From NCBI GenBank assembly GCA_965370365.1, contig CBDUSP010000032.1, forward strand, positions 1-18,835: a stretch of DNA of 18,835 nucleotides. Reading direction: 5' to 3'. Source of the DNA: DAIDHZ01 sp965370365 (lineage in GTDB: Bacteria > Chlamydiota > Chlamydiia > Chlamydiales > SM23-39). Positions 1-6,811 of this stretch are shown piece after piece. A model generated the notes under the pieces. It saw nothing but the letters and a program-made list of their open reading frames with translations, ran no database searches and was not told where the DNA came from. Positions within the stretch are counted from its first letter, which is position 1; each line of letters begins with the position of its first letter. The position numbers and the translations under genes were made by a program.

Positions 1-2
1 AA

Positions 3-131
3 AAAATGGCACAGGAAAAAGGGTTTTCTTTGGATGATCCCAGAACATTTTTTATACAACATGTTTATTCTTCTCAACTGGGTAGAAAGTTCCCTTCCTT
101 TAAATCAGATGCGTTACATCCTGCAATCTAA
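3..131 (+). CDS. 3' end of an unidentified protein (partial, frame uncertain)
   Basis: An open frame enters from the left edge and stops with TAA at 129-131. Its last residues read ...SSQLGRKFPSFKSDALHPAI. An ATG at 6-8 could also start a 41-residue peptide. The frame beginning at base 1 is also open, to a TAA at 133-135, but it is unusually rich in Trp and Met, so I prefer this one on composition. I do not recognise the family. The permease gene starts about 40 bases downstream on the same strand. Confidence 0.35.
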   Translation, partial: KMAQEKGFSLDDPRTFFIQHVYSSQLGRKFPSFKSDALHPAI

Positions 132-147
132 ATAAGAGTCAAAAAAA

Positions 148-168
148 TCTTGCTGAGAAATTGCAAGA
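148..168 (+). other. Short hairpin just before the permease start
   Basis: TCTTGC (148-153) and GCAAGA (163-168) are perfect 6-bp complements around a 9-base loop. The hairpin ends three bases before the ATG at 172, and no Shine-Dalgarno sequence is visible there. It could shape translation initiation, or it could be chance. Confidence 0.25.
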
Positions 169-171
169 ACT

Positions 172-1419
172 ATGACACTCCGTGAAGAATCAGATGAGTA
201 TTCTTTCATGATAAATAGGGCTGGAGCTCTCCCAATCACCAAAAATCAAAACTATTTTGAGTTGAGCTGTATCCAAAGCATCGCTTTGGGGGTCACCGCA
301 AGTATGTTAGGAAAAACGATAGCAGCGCAATATGGGGCTGGTATTGCGATTTGCTCGATTCTTGTCGGGAATTTAATCCTTTGGTTAGTTTCACTTATGA
401 TTATCTCCATGGCATTTGAAAACCGAAGTAATGCGATACAAAACGTAAGGAACTATCTCGGGAAGTATGGATCTCTGTTTATGTGGGGGCTGCTTATTAT
501 CTCCTTCATAAACTGGTTTCTTCTTCAACTGAACTCAGCCCTTCCTCTTCTAGGGCCCTACTTTGGGGCGGAGAAGCCAGGAATCCTGTTGCGCTTAGGG
601 GCGGGGATAGGATTTATTACTGCCCTTTTTGCAAGTGGAGGAATTCGCCTTATTAAGCAGTTCACAGTGATGAGTTTTCCTGCAGTTTTATGTTATTACT
701 TATATGCAACTTTTAGCTCGGGCTATTCATTTGCATCAATTCAAACGTGGGGGGTCTCTGCCTCTGCGGTTACGGTTTCTGTTCTTACGCTTCTTCCTGG
801 TGTAGTGAACTATCCGACATTCTTTCGTCACTCTCAGTCAAAGGCGGATAGTTACCTTGCTTTGACAATTATGGCTTTTTTAATCTCGTTTTTTGAGATT
901 GCAACCATATGGATAGACTTTACACCTACAGGAACATCTCTTCTATCGATTGCTACCTTAGGTTGGATTTTTTGGAATTTGATATGCACAAACTTACTTA
1001 ACATCTATTATGCATCAGCTTGTTGGGAAGGCTTTGTCCCTCGATTTGAAGGGGCAAAAGGCTATGCAATCATTGGTCTTTTGGGAACAGTTGCCTATAC
1101 TTTTGTTCAGGTTTCTGCCCCCATCTTGTTCGTACAGAACTTAGCAAACTGTTACATTGCAAGTTTGGGAGTGGTTTTGTTTATCGGCTTTTTGATTCGA
1201 CTCTTAATTAGACATCGCCCGCGTCCGAAGGGACAGGCGATTAACAGTTTCTGTTGGTTAATAGGTTGCATCGTTGCAACGATTCTGACTATTCAGGATA
1301 ATATGGGGAGTACGGGACCTTTACTTGCTGGGATTGGTGCGAGTGTAGTCTCTTTCCTCTGCATTCTATTTGTTGAGGAAAATGTCTGGGCGGTGCAAAA
1401 AATGCTAGGCAAGTCATAA
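172..1419 (+). CDS. NCS1/CodB-like permease (first of two tandem paralogues)
   Basis: This encodes a 415-residue, strongly hydrophobic protein with about 12 predicted membrane segments. The segment around residues 62-75 (ILVGNLILWL) and the loop YPTFFRHSQSKADSY (about 213-227) resemble the LIGNLLL and charged 'FxRxxxS' regions of the nucleobase:cation symporter-1 family (cytosine permease CodB and relatives). It probably imports a nucleobase or another small heterocycle across the inner membrane. That would suit an intracellular bacterium that scavenges from its host, but the substrate cannot be read from the sequence. The next gene starts two bases after its stop and is a paralogue with the same landmarks (GN.ILWL, PTFFRHS, ICTN..N.Y.AS..WE), so this is a tandem duplication, probably one transcript. 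An alternative ATG lies at 208. The family call rests on recalled motifs, without a search. Confidence 0.65.
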   Translation: MTLREESDEYSFMINRAGALPITKNQNYFELSCIQSIALGVTASMLGKTIAAQYGAGIAICSILVGNLILWLVSLMIISMAFENRSNAIQNVRNYLGKYGSLFMWGLLIISFINWFLLQLNSALPLLGPYFGAEKPGILLRLGAGIGFITALFASGGIRLIKQFTVMSFPAVLCYYLYATFSSGYSFASIQTWGVSASAVTVSVLTLLPGVVNYPTFFRHSQSKADSYLALTIMAFLISFFEIATIWIDFTPTGTSLLSIATLGWIFWNLICTNLLNIYYASACWEGFVPRFEGAKGYAIIGLLGTVAYTFVQVSAPILFVQNLANCYIASLGVVLFIGFLIRLLIRHRPRPKGQAINSFCWLIGCIVATILTIQDNMGSTGPLLAGIGASVVSFLCILFVEENVWAVQKMLGKS

Positions 1420-1421
1420 AT

Positions 1422-2668
1422 ATGAATCAACCGTCTTCTCGATCTCATTCTCTCCCTGATAGCCATCAATCGGTTTGGCAATTGGCTGCTATTCAGATGG
1501 CTGGATGGACGAGCTTACCCATTCTTGCCACGAGTATTGCAGTTTTGCAAAAGAACAGCTTTTTAGGAGCCGCTCTGACGATTTTTGTTGGAAATACCAT
1601 TTTATGGTTATCCGATTGGGAATTATTGCAATGGGGTACAAAAAACGACAAAGTACACTAGACATTGCTCGCGACTATCTAGGGAAAACAGGAAGCTACT
1701 TTATTGCGATGCTTCTCCTCTTGTCGACACTGTTTTGGTTTATTACTCAAACAACCACCGGAAGCTTTTCAATCACTCACCTCCTTCATATTGAAGAAAG
1801 TGCAAAGATTAATCAGTTCATGCAAGTTGGTGTGCTTCTTGGGACTTTGAGTACTCTCTTTTGCATGGGAGGCATTGTTCTCCTTCGAAAACTATCGATG
1901 GTTGCTTTCCCGATTTTAGCAGTTGCCTTTGTGATGATCTTATTTGCCTTGCCAGATAGCTCGCCGGCTCACAACAATCACTCTCTTTCTCTTGCTGGCC
2001 TAACATTAGTTTTGGCAACGAATTTGGGGATCACCGCAGATTTGCCAACTTTTTTCAGGCATAGCAGATCTTGGCAAACCTCTGTAAAGGCACTAACGCT
2101 TGTTCAGTTAGTCAGTATTGTTATTGGGATTTGTGGTTTGTATTTTGGGTCGATTATCACTCAGGGACTTGAGGTTAACGAAGCGTCTATTCATGCAGCA
2201 GGGAACGGGGCGCTAACCATTCCGCTCATTTGCTTTATCTTTCTGTCTGTGATTTGCACCAACGTGGCGAACGTGTACTCCGCTTCTGTCGGGTGGGAGC
2301 TCATCGCCCCTAAGAACCTTGTGGGAAAAAAGGAATACTTTATTTTAGGACTTGGACTTACTACCATTTTTATTTTGGTAGCGGGGCTTATTCCCACAGA
2401 TTTGCTCCTGAGGATTTTTGATAGCTCCTTAGTCAATCTTTGTATCGTTCTTGTTATCGCATACATGATTCGAGAAAGAAGGCGCCAACTGCCAGATCAG
2501 TTTGGACAAACATCTTATTTCACAGCATGGCTGCTTTCATCCGTCATCAATGCTCTGCAGTTTTCTCATGTAGTATTGACGGACAAATCCACAGTGCTCA
2601 TCAGTTCTGTGATTATCGGTTTGATCCTTTTACCCATGTTTGTCTTGCCTCGCCGTCAGAGTCGATAA
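1422..2668 (+). pseudogene. Second NCS1/CodB-like permease, frameshifted near 1610
   Basis: The N-terminal part (from ATG 1422) reads to ...GNTILWL in one frame. The rest, from IRLGIIAMGYKKRQ to the end at 2668, lies in the frame one base back. Aligned with the upstream paralogue (GNLILWLVSLMIISMAFENR), the two pieces join without a gap if one base is restored near 1608-1612, for example TTA-ATC in place of TTATC. The rest is intact: PTFFRHSRSW, ICTNVANVYSASVGWE, and about 11 further hydrophobic segments, giving about 416 residues when repaired. No canonical slippery heptamer lies in the correct phase, so a programmed frameshift is unlikely. Either the gene died recently or the base is an assembly or sequencing error. 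Its last 43 codons are repeated at 5071-5202. Confidence 0.75.
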
Positions 2669-2799
2669 TTTGGGTATAAATCCTCTTGTCACAAATAGGC
2701 TAGCTTCCATACGCTCTATCAATTAAAAAATTGAGGAGGGGGGGGGGGATGGTGCGGGATATACTGGCGTTCTCAGAGGCCGAAGAGGCTGAATATGCT
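2537..2799 (+). repeat. Direct repeat, left copy (263 bp)
   Basis: This segment holds the last 43 codons and stop of the permease, the 80-base spacer, and the first 17 codons of the DUF687-like gene. It matches 5071-5329 with eight substitutions plus a difference in a G tract (11 G here, 6 G followed by A there). Identity ends abruptly on both sides. Seven substitutions lie in codons and all are synonymous. The copy is continuous with the full-length permease, so its left edge is ancestral context and its right edge (2799/2800) is a junction. Confidence 0.95.
2738..2748 (+). repeat. Poly-G tract of 11 in the ribosome-binding region
   Basis: Eleven G residues follow GAGGA and end directly at the ATG at 2749. 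The equivalent tract before the intact gene at 5279 has only six G residues. Homopolymeric G tracts slip easily in replication, and phase-variable poly-G tracts are known in chlamydial pmp genes. Here the tract would change Shine-Dalgarno spacing, but it now precedes only a truncated copy. Confidence 0.8.
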
Positions 2800-2832
2800 C
2801 CACTTATTTTCACTTTCCATGTATTGAAATGA
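2749..2832 (+). pseudogene. Truncated start of the DUF687-like gene
   Basis: The frame starts MVRDILAFSEAEEAEYA, identical to the first 17 residues of the protein at 5279. It then runs into unrelated cassette DNA and stops at 2830-2832 after 27 codons. It is the right-hand end of the left direct repeat, cut off by whatever joined base 2799 to 2800. The two nucleotide differences from the intact copy (CGG/CGT, CTG/TTG) are synonymous. Confidence 0.9.
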
Positions 2833-2845
2833 TCCCATCATTTCA
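2825..2845. terminator. Perfect small inverted repeat near the left cassette junction
   Basis: TGAAATGAT and ATCATTTCA are 9-bp perfect complements with a CCC loop. The hairpin lies downstream of the minus-strand gene pair, so it could end that transcript. It lacks a U tract and is AT-rich, so a rho-independent terminator is not well supported. The rest of 2846-2985 shows nothing I can identify. Confidence 0.25.
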
Positions 2846-2985
2846 CGGCGATCATTAAACAATTCTAGCTTTAAGAGATTTGACAAACTACTCATATTAC
2901 CTCCGCAACCCGAAAGTTGGATTTATTCCACTGAAAATACGATATTTTAAAACGAGAGCTCTCTTTAACAGGGAAACGAGTTCTC

Positions 2986-3624
2986 CTAAAGATCATGCCC
3001 CGATCCGGTTGATCCGAGTGTTCTTGTCTGGGGCTCTGAACTGCCAAAAGAATTATGACGGGATCTCCTTTCCTCAAAAACAGGAGACGACTCTACAGAG
3101 ATCCTTTCAATATCCTCAGCATCAAACCCTGAAGAAGGCTCTGAGGGGACTTCTTCCTTAAGAGACTTCTTTATTGAACAGGGATCAGGGGGATCCCCTA
3201 TTAAACAGGTATCGACTGAGAAGGTTCCATACTGCGGAGTTCCTATCGAAGTACGAGAGGGACGATTATCTTGTCGATCAATACGAGACTGTCTGGGTGT
3301 AGCGGCTCGAAAAACTTTGCTCGCTGCTTGCTTAATCTGCGATTCCAGATCTCGTATTGAGAGCGCATTTGGCCCCGAACAAAATGCCTCGCAACATCCC
3401 AAACGAATGTCAAATGACTCTTGAAACGTTTTTCGATCTCCAGGATCTTTAGCAGAGGTCTGGGCAACGACTTCTCCGCAAACAATCCTCTGGCAACAAC
3501 CCCGCCCTGCAAAAAGGGCCCGAATTACCTGATCTCCCAGATACCATTGTTTTTCTCTGTAGATAAAAGGGCCAATTTCCATCCCGTTGCCATCATGCAC
3601 TTTTATTTTTATTTGATTAACCAT
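2986..3624 (-). CDS. Hypothetical protein, Ser/Pro/charge-rich C-terminus
   Basis: This encodes 212 residues that I do not recognise. The first 100 residues contain paired cysteines (GRGCCQRIVC near 41-50, RLGCCEAFC near 74-82). The second half is hydrophilic and low in complexity (SRIDRQDNRPSRTS, SIKKSLKEEVPSEPSSG, FEERRSRHNSFGSS), with no membrane segment or signal peptide. It begins 14 bases after the stop of the upstream minus-strand gene, so the two are probably one operon. A disordered, charged tail on a lineage-specific protein would suit a secreted effector, but nothing in the sequence proves that. Shorter frames on both strands overlap it; this is the longest, and it sits in operon position. 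The start has only a weak GATGGG-like ribosome site. Confidence 0.6.
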   Translation of the reverse strand: MVNQIKIKVHDGNGMEIGPFIYREKQWYLGDQVIRALFAGRGCCQRIVCGEVVAQTSAKDPGDRKTFQESFDIRLGCCEAFCSGPNALSIRDLESQIKQAASKVFRAATPRQSRIDRQDNRPSRTSIGTPQYGTFSVDTCLIGDPPDPCSIKKSLKEEVPSEPSSGFDAEDIERISVESSPVFEERRSRHNSFGSSEPQTRTLGSTGSGHDL

Positions 3625-3638
3625 AAATACCCATCTTC

Positions 3639-4952
3639 TTACCCCTCTGAATGCTGGACATAAAAAATCCTCATGGCGCCCATCCCCACGTTCTTCCCTG
3701 TACTGGATAAAGTAGCATTCAGCCTTTCACTTTCAAAGCCTCCAACAACCACATGAGTCTCTCCATCAGATGTGAATAATTTCTCACAACAATTGGTAAA
3801 TGTATGGGACGGAACAACGTCTGGATTTCCAGGATACAGCGCTTGTCCTTTTTGGATAAAATTGGCTACAAGAGCCACAAGAGCAGGCAACATCTTTGGG
3901 ACTTCATATCCTTGATGAGGCTTTAATTTTTCAATTTGTTCAGAGTAACTGCGACCACGCGTTTCAGGTAAAATGTCTTTTGTTACAAGAGCCCAGTGCG
4001 AACAAGAGATTTCCTCTTCCCAGCGCTGCTCCTTCACAACTCTGTTGGGCTTAATCATGTCTTTTTGATCTTCCCTCTTATCCCGACTCCTCAACAAATC
4101 GGAAAAAACTTTGGCGCTCAGAGAGAGCCCTTCTACAGAAGAAGGCACGTAAACGAGCACATGGGAGTCTTGCACTCTCCTTCCAAGCCCGAATGGGCAG
4201 GGCCTAGCGAGAAAGTCGATGAGCTCAATAGGAGGTCTGGGTGGAGAAACAACCCTCCCAAAATACTTGTTCCAGTCTGCCCCCCCAAAAGCATATCCAT
4301 CAAGCGCTTTGTCTATCTTCAGCAGACGAACTTCTCTGATTTCTTCTTTATCCTCAAATCTCTTTTTCATTGCTAGCAACTGTGATTCTTTCTCCTGCAG
4401 CTCTTGAGCTTTCTTTTCCAAATCAGTCTTATCAGGATCAGTTTTTAAGGACAGAGGGCTGGACTTTCCTGAATCGGCAGCAATAGCTCCGGATCTTTTC
4501 ACGTGCAAGTGTAATGCAAAGGAACTTGCTGGTTCTTCTTTACCGCAACATAGCCAGTCTTCCCGTTTCTCCCTTCCTCCTCGAATAGAAATGATTACCA
4601 CCTCTCCGTGTGTATCTACATTGAAAACCCTTTCTTCTCCCACCTCTTTCTTGTGAGATCCAGATCCTTCTATCCCAGCCTTGAAAGAACCTCCAGAGAG
4701 CTTAAAAGCAGCGCTCGCAGAAGCATCTACGTGAGAGGTTGTCATGTTTTGAAATACGCTTCTCCCCTCCGCATGCCTCCTAATAAAGACTGTATACACG
4801 TTCTTAGGAGCCTCAACATCATAACCTTGATATTGATCACCGGAAGGTAATGTCCACGGGATGTCCTTCTCAATCCTACCACTACCTCCGTAAATTTGGT
4901 ATCTCTCACAGCCCTCTGGTAATGCAACAAGCGAGGCTTTTGCAACTGTCAT
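3639..4952 (-). CDS. Chlamydiae-type protein of unknown function, coiled coil plus conserved C-terminal domain
   Basis: This encodes 437 residues. Residues 1-155 form a Gly/Ser-rich, probably beta-rich region (FKLSGGSFKAGIEGSGS near 83-99). Residues 172-218 are a charged coiled coil (LEKKAQELQEKESQLLAMKK). Residues 225-430 contain a pattern (W.KYFG, PCPFGLGRRV at 251-260, SHWALVTKDILP, YEVP, VVVGGF) that I associate with a repeated domain in environmental chlamydiae, typically reading PCPFWPGKKV...THLLVLIP...SHWVLMTKDVLPGSR; that match is from memory. No signal peptide or membrane helix is visible. ATG 4952 is preceded by GGAGAGGG, a good ribosome site. It heads the two-gene minus-strand operon inside the duplicated-flank cassette. 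The function is unknown; secretion into the host is a guess. Confidence 0.75.
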   Translation of the reverse strand: MTVAKASLVALPEGCERYQIYGGSGRIEKDIPWTLPSGDQYQGYDVEAPKNVYTVFIRRHAEGRSVFQNMTTSHVDASASAAFKLSGGSFKAGIEGSGSHKKEVGEERVFNVDTHGEVVIISIRGGREKREDWLCCGKEEPASSFALHLHVKRSGAIAADSGKSSPLSLKTDPDKTDLEKKAQELQEKESQLLAMKKRFEDKEEIREVRLLKIDKALDGYAFGGADWNKYFGRVVSPPRPPIELIDFLARPCPFGLGRRVQDSHVLVYVPSSVEGLSLSAKVFSDLLRSRDKREDQKDMIKPNRVVKEQRWEEEISCSHWALVTKDILPETRGRSYSEQIEKLKPHQGYEVPKMLPALVALVANFIQKGQALYPGNPDVVPSHTFTNCCEKLFTSDGETHVVVGGFESERLNATLSSTGKNVGMGAMRIFYVQHSEG

Positions 4953-4996
4953 TTACCCTCTCCAAAAAATGGACACAAGTTTATCAAAAAATTTCT

Positions 4997-5026
4997 TAAA
5001 TAGCAATGCATTTGTGAATCTTGTAA
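4997..5026 (-). promoter_or_regulatory. Possible promoter of the cassette operon
   Basis: Read on the minus strand, TTACAA (5026-5021) and TATTTA (5002-4997) are separated by 18 bases and lie 45 bases upstream of the ATG at 4952. Both boxes are imperfect. The surroundings are AT-rich, so a chance match is quite possible. Confidence 0.3.
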
Positions 5027-5055
5027 GCGCAAAATTGTAATGACACCTTCTTAAG

Positions 5056-5078
5056 GAACCACTGAGCAACTCATCCGT
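5056..5078. repeat. Fragment resembling the MITE-like terminus at the cassette junction
   Basis: This sequence matches the left end of the element at 16279-16301 at 19 of 23 positions (GGA..CACTGA.CAACTCAT.CG). The last part, TCATCCG, also belongs to the direct repeat that begins at 5071, so the element end and the permease sequence share a short microhomology at the breakpoint. No second arm is present. Confidence 0.55.
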
Positions 5079-5202
5079 CATCAATGCTCTGCAGTTTTCT
5101 CATGTGGTACTGACAGACAAATCCACAGTGCTTATCAGTTCTGTGATTATCGGTTTGATCCTTTTACCCATGTTTGTCTTGCCTCGCCGCCAGAGTCGAT
5201 AA
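5071..5202 (+). pseudogene. Detached 3' end of the second permease
   Basis: This is the last 43 codons plus TAA of the permease ending at 2668, in the right direct repeat and without any upstream coding part. The protein it would encode (SSVINALQFSHVVLTDK...PRRQSR) is identical to that of the intact end. Five nucleotide differences exist and all are silent. Confidence 0.9.
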
Positions 5203-5329
5203 TTTGGGTATAAATCCTCTTGTCACAAATAGGCTAGCTTTCATACGCTCTATCAATTAAAAAATTGAGGAGGGGGGAATGGTGCGTGATATATTGGCGT
5301 TCTCAGAGGCCGAAGAGGCTGAATATGCT
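5071..5329 (+). repeat. Direct repeat, right copy (259 bp)
   Basis: This is the second copy of 2537-2799. It is continuous at its right end with the intact DUF687-like gene, so the 5' edge at 5070/5071 is the junction. The spacer in both copies includes an inverted repeat (TCAATT, four A, AATTGA) directly before the GGAGGGGGG ribosome site. A weak -35-like TTGTCA lies at 5220-5225, with no convincing -10. Confidence 0.95.
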
Positions 5330-6811
5330 AAGTGGACCTTAGATCTGGGGATTGGTCTCAATAGGGCTGTGACTGATGAGGATTTTTTATGTTTATCAGA
5401 AGGTCTGAGAGAGAAACTTTTGCTTATTTTGGCACGATCGGAATTGCCTGATGTAAGAGAACAGAGTTGTGTTCCAGAGAAAACGTCTGCCAAGCAAGTA
5501 AGTTTTGGCAAGGCCGTTTCGAAGTTCTGGAAGAAACATAAGACAGAAATTATTGTTGGCTCTGCAATTGTTGCTGTGATTACAACTGTTGCTATTGTTG
5601 CGATCACTTCAGGAGGAACTGCTGCAGGTGTTGCAGTAGCTGCTGGTAGCGCTGCGATTAGTGGGTTAAGAGAATCCAGAGATCAAGACGCTCCCAGAAA
5701 CAGTAACAAGGCTATAAACCCTTCGCCGCCTCCCTCTATTGCTTTGCCGTCAGATTATGATTTTATTGGGAAGCCGCCCCCTTCTGGATCTGTATGGAAT
5801 CCTCCTCCGGATCTCTTGCCCATTCCGCAACCCCCTAGCTGGATGCCCCCTCCTGGGACTATCAGAGACTTTCCTTCTGGTCCTCTTGACGCGCTAGCTG
5901 TTCCACAAGTGCCTATCCAAGGAATGTCTTTTGAAAAGGCCCCGACCTCTTTCAACATGGATGCGGTAGGCCCGCCTCCATCGCCTGTTGTGCAGCCCGG
6001 ATTTTTCGAAAGGAATCTCCCTGTTTTCTCCTCTTCTGATAAAGCGTTAAGTAAATCATGGCCTCAATGGGCCTCTGAAATGGTAGGCTTGTCAGATGAA
6101 GAGAAGCTCCCATCCCCACCACAAAATAACTTCTCGATGACCTTCACAACGAAAGGAGAGAGGAATCCAGCTTTGCAAATTATGGGAGTCAATGGAATCG
6201 ACAACTCTCTTGAGGACGCTGTTAAACATGCGGAATATTTGGAACAGGGAGCGAGGGGCAAAGCCGTTGATTGGGTGTATAATCACTCAAACTCCCCCTT
6301 GATGGATGTTGCAGAAGTGGTTATTTTGAATATCCCGGGAAGCTCTCCAAACACTGGAAAGCTCCTACAAGAAAATTGGGTAGCATTTCATGAGCAAAAT
6401 AAGGATAATCCAAACGCCAAATGCTTACAATTTTGCCACAGCCAAGGAGCAATTCACGTGAGAAATGGACTCGCCTCCGCTCCGGAGGAAATTCGAGATA
6501 GGGTAATCGTAGTGGCGATTGCTCCTGCAGCGATTATCTCCGATGATATATGCTACCAGTCGTTTAACTATGCAAGTAAATCGGATCTTGTTCCAAAAGC
6601 GGAGCTGGTTGTAGCGGGGTTTTTCGACACGGGAGAGACCGCTGCGTCTGAAAGAGTTCAGGCGGCGTTAACAAAACAAGGACAATTAATATTGCTAGAC
6701 CCACACCCAGATGCAACAGGGATAGATCATGATTTTCAGAGCCCGACATTTTACGAATACATTAAAAGACACTTAGATAGTTATTTTGAGAAAAATGGGG
6801 AGTTTGAATGA
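5279..6811 (+). CDS. DUF687-like membrane-anchored alpha/beta-hydrolase
   Basis: This encodes 510 residues. Residues 1-88 are soluble and charged. Residues 91-130 form a two-lobed hydrophobic hairpin (IIVGSAIVAVITTVAIVAIT, then a Gly/Ala-rich lobe), a layout like chlamydial inclusion-membrane proteins. Residues 147-250 are proline-rich (PSPPPS, GKPPPSG, NPPPDLLP, GPPPSP). Residues 295-505 are a hydrolase-like domain: IMGVNGIDNS, then LQFCHSQGAIH with a likely nucleophile Ser388 in C-H-S-Q-G (a variant of GxSxG), and HPDATGIDHDF with candidate His484. This matches what I remember of DUF687, known from chlamydiae. I infer an esterase or acyl-hydrolase at a membrane, possibly facing the host. 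The ribosome site is GGAGGGGGGA directly before ATG. The stop overlaps the next ATG (ATGA), so translation is coupled to the lipoprotein. Its first 17 codons also occur at 2749. Confidence 0.75.
   Translation: MVRDILAFSEAEEAEYAKWTLDLGIGLNRAVTDEDFLCLSEGLREKLLLILARSELPDVREQSCVPEKTSAKQVSFGKAVSKFWKKHKTEIIVGSAIVAVITTVAIVAITSGGTAAGVAVAAGSAAISGLRESRDQDAPRNSNKAINPSPPPSIALPSDYDFIGKPPPSGSVWNPPPDLLPIPQPPSWMPPPGTIRDFPSGPLDALAVPQVPIQGMSFEKAPTSFNMDAVGPPPSPVVQPGFFERNLPVFSSSDKALSKSWPQWASEMVGLSDEEKLPSPPQNNFSMTFTTKGERNPALQIMGVNGIDNSLEDAVKHAEYLEQGARGKAVDWVYNHSNSPLMDVAEVVILNIPGSSPNTGKLLQENWVAFHEQNKDNPNAKCLQFCHSQGAIHVRNGLASAPEEIRDRVIVVAIAPAAIISDDICYQSFNYASKSDLVPKAELVVAGFFDTGETAASERVQAALTKQGQLILLDPHPDATGIDHDFQSPTFYEYIKRHLDSYFEKNGEFE

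Larger units (their letters stand above)
2800..5070. mobile_element. Inserted cassette between direct repeats (two-gene genomic insert)
   Basis: This 2.27-kb block separates the two 260-bp direct repeats. It carries two minus-strand genes (4952-3639 and 3624-2986), opposite to their neighbours. No transposase, integrase or recombinase is visible in it. The left edge is an abrupt break in the DUF687-like coding sequence. The right edge contains a sequence resembling the end of the MITE-like element described at 16279. The simplest reading is that the block entered by homologous recombination, or by an element-assisted join, leaving the 260-bp homology on both sides. The mobile label is inference. 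Confidence 0.5.

Noticed and set aside
1595..1625. Programmed -1 frameshift in the second permease
   Set aside because: No X XXY YYZ slippery site in phase and no obvious downstream stimulatory structure; mutation or error is simpler.
1422..1661. 79-residue plus-strand frame as a separate small gene
   Set aside because: Its sequence up to GNTILWL is the N-terminus of the second permease; the tail after that is out-of-frame.
2880..3161. 93-residue plus-strand frame in the cassette
   Set aside because: Antisense to the 212-residue gene, no ribosome site, unnatural composition.
3243..3512. 89-residue minus-strand frame
   Set aside because: Lies wholly inside the 212-residue gene in another frame; no initiation signal.
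4608..4850. Plus-strand frame opposite the 437-residue gene
   Set aside because: Shadow of the coding frame; no support from composition or signals.
3639..4952. MACPF-like pore-forming domain in the N-terminal Gly/Ser region
   Set aside because: Only general Gly/Ser richness; the MACPF signature is not visible.
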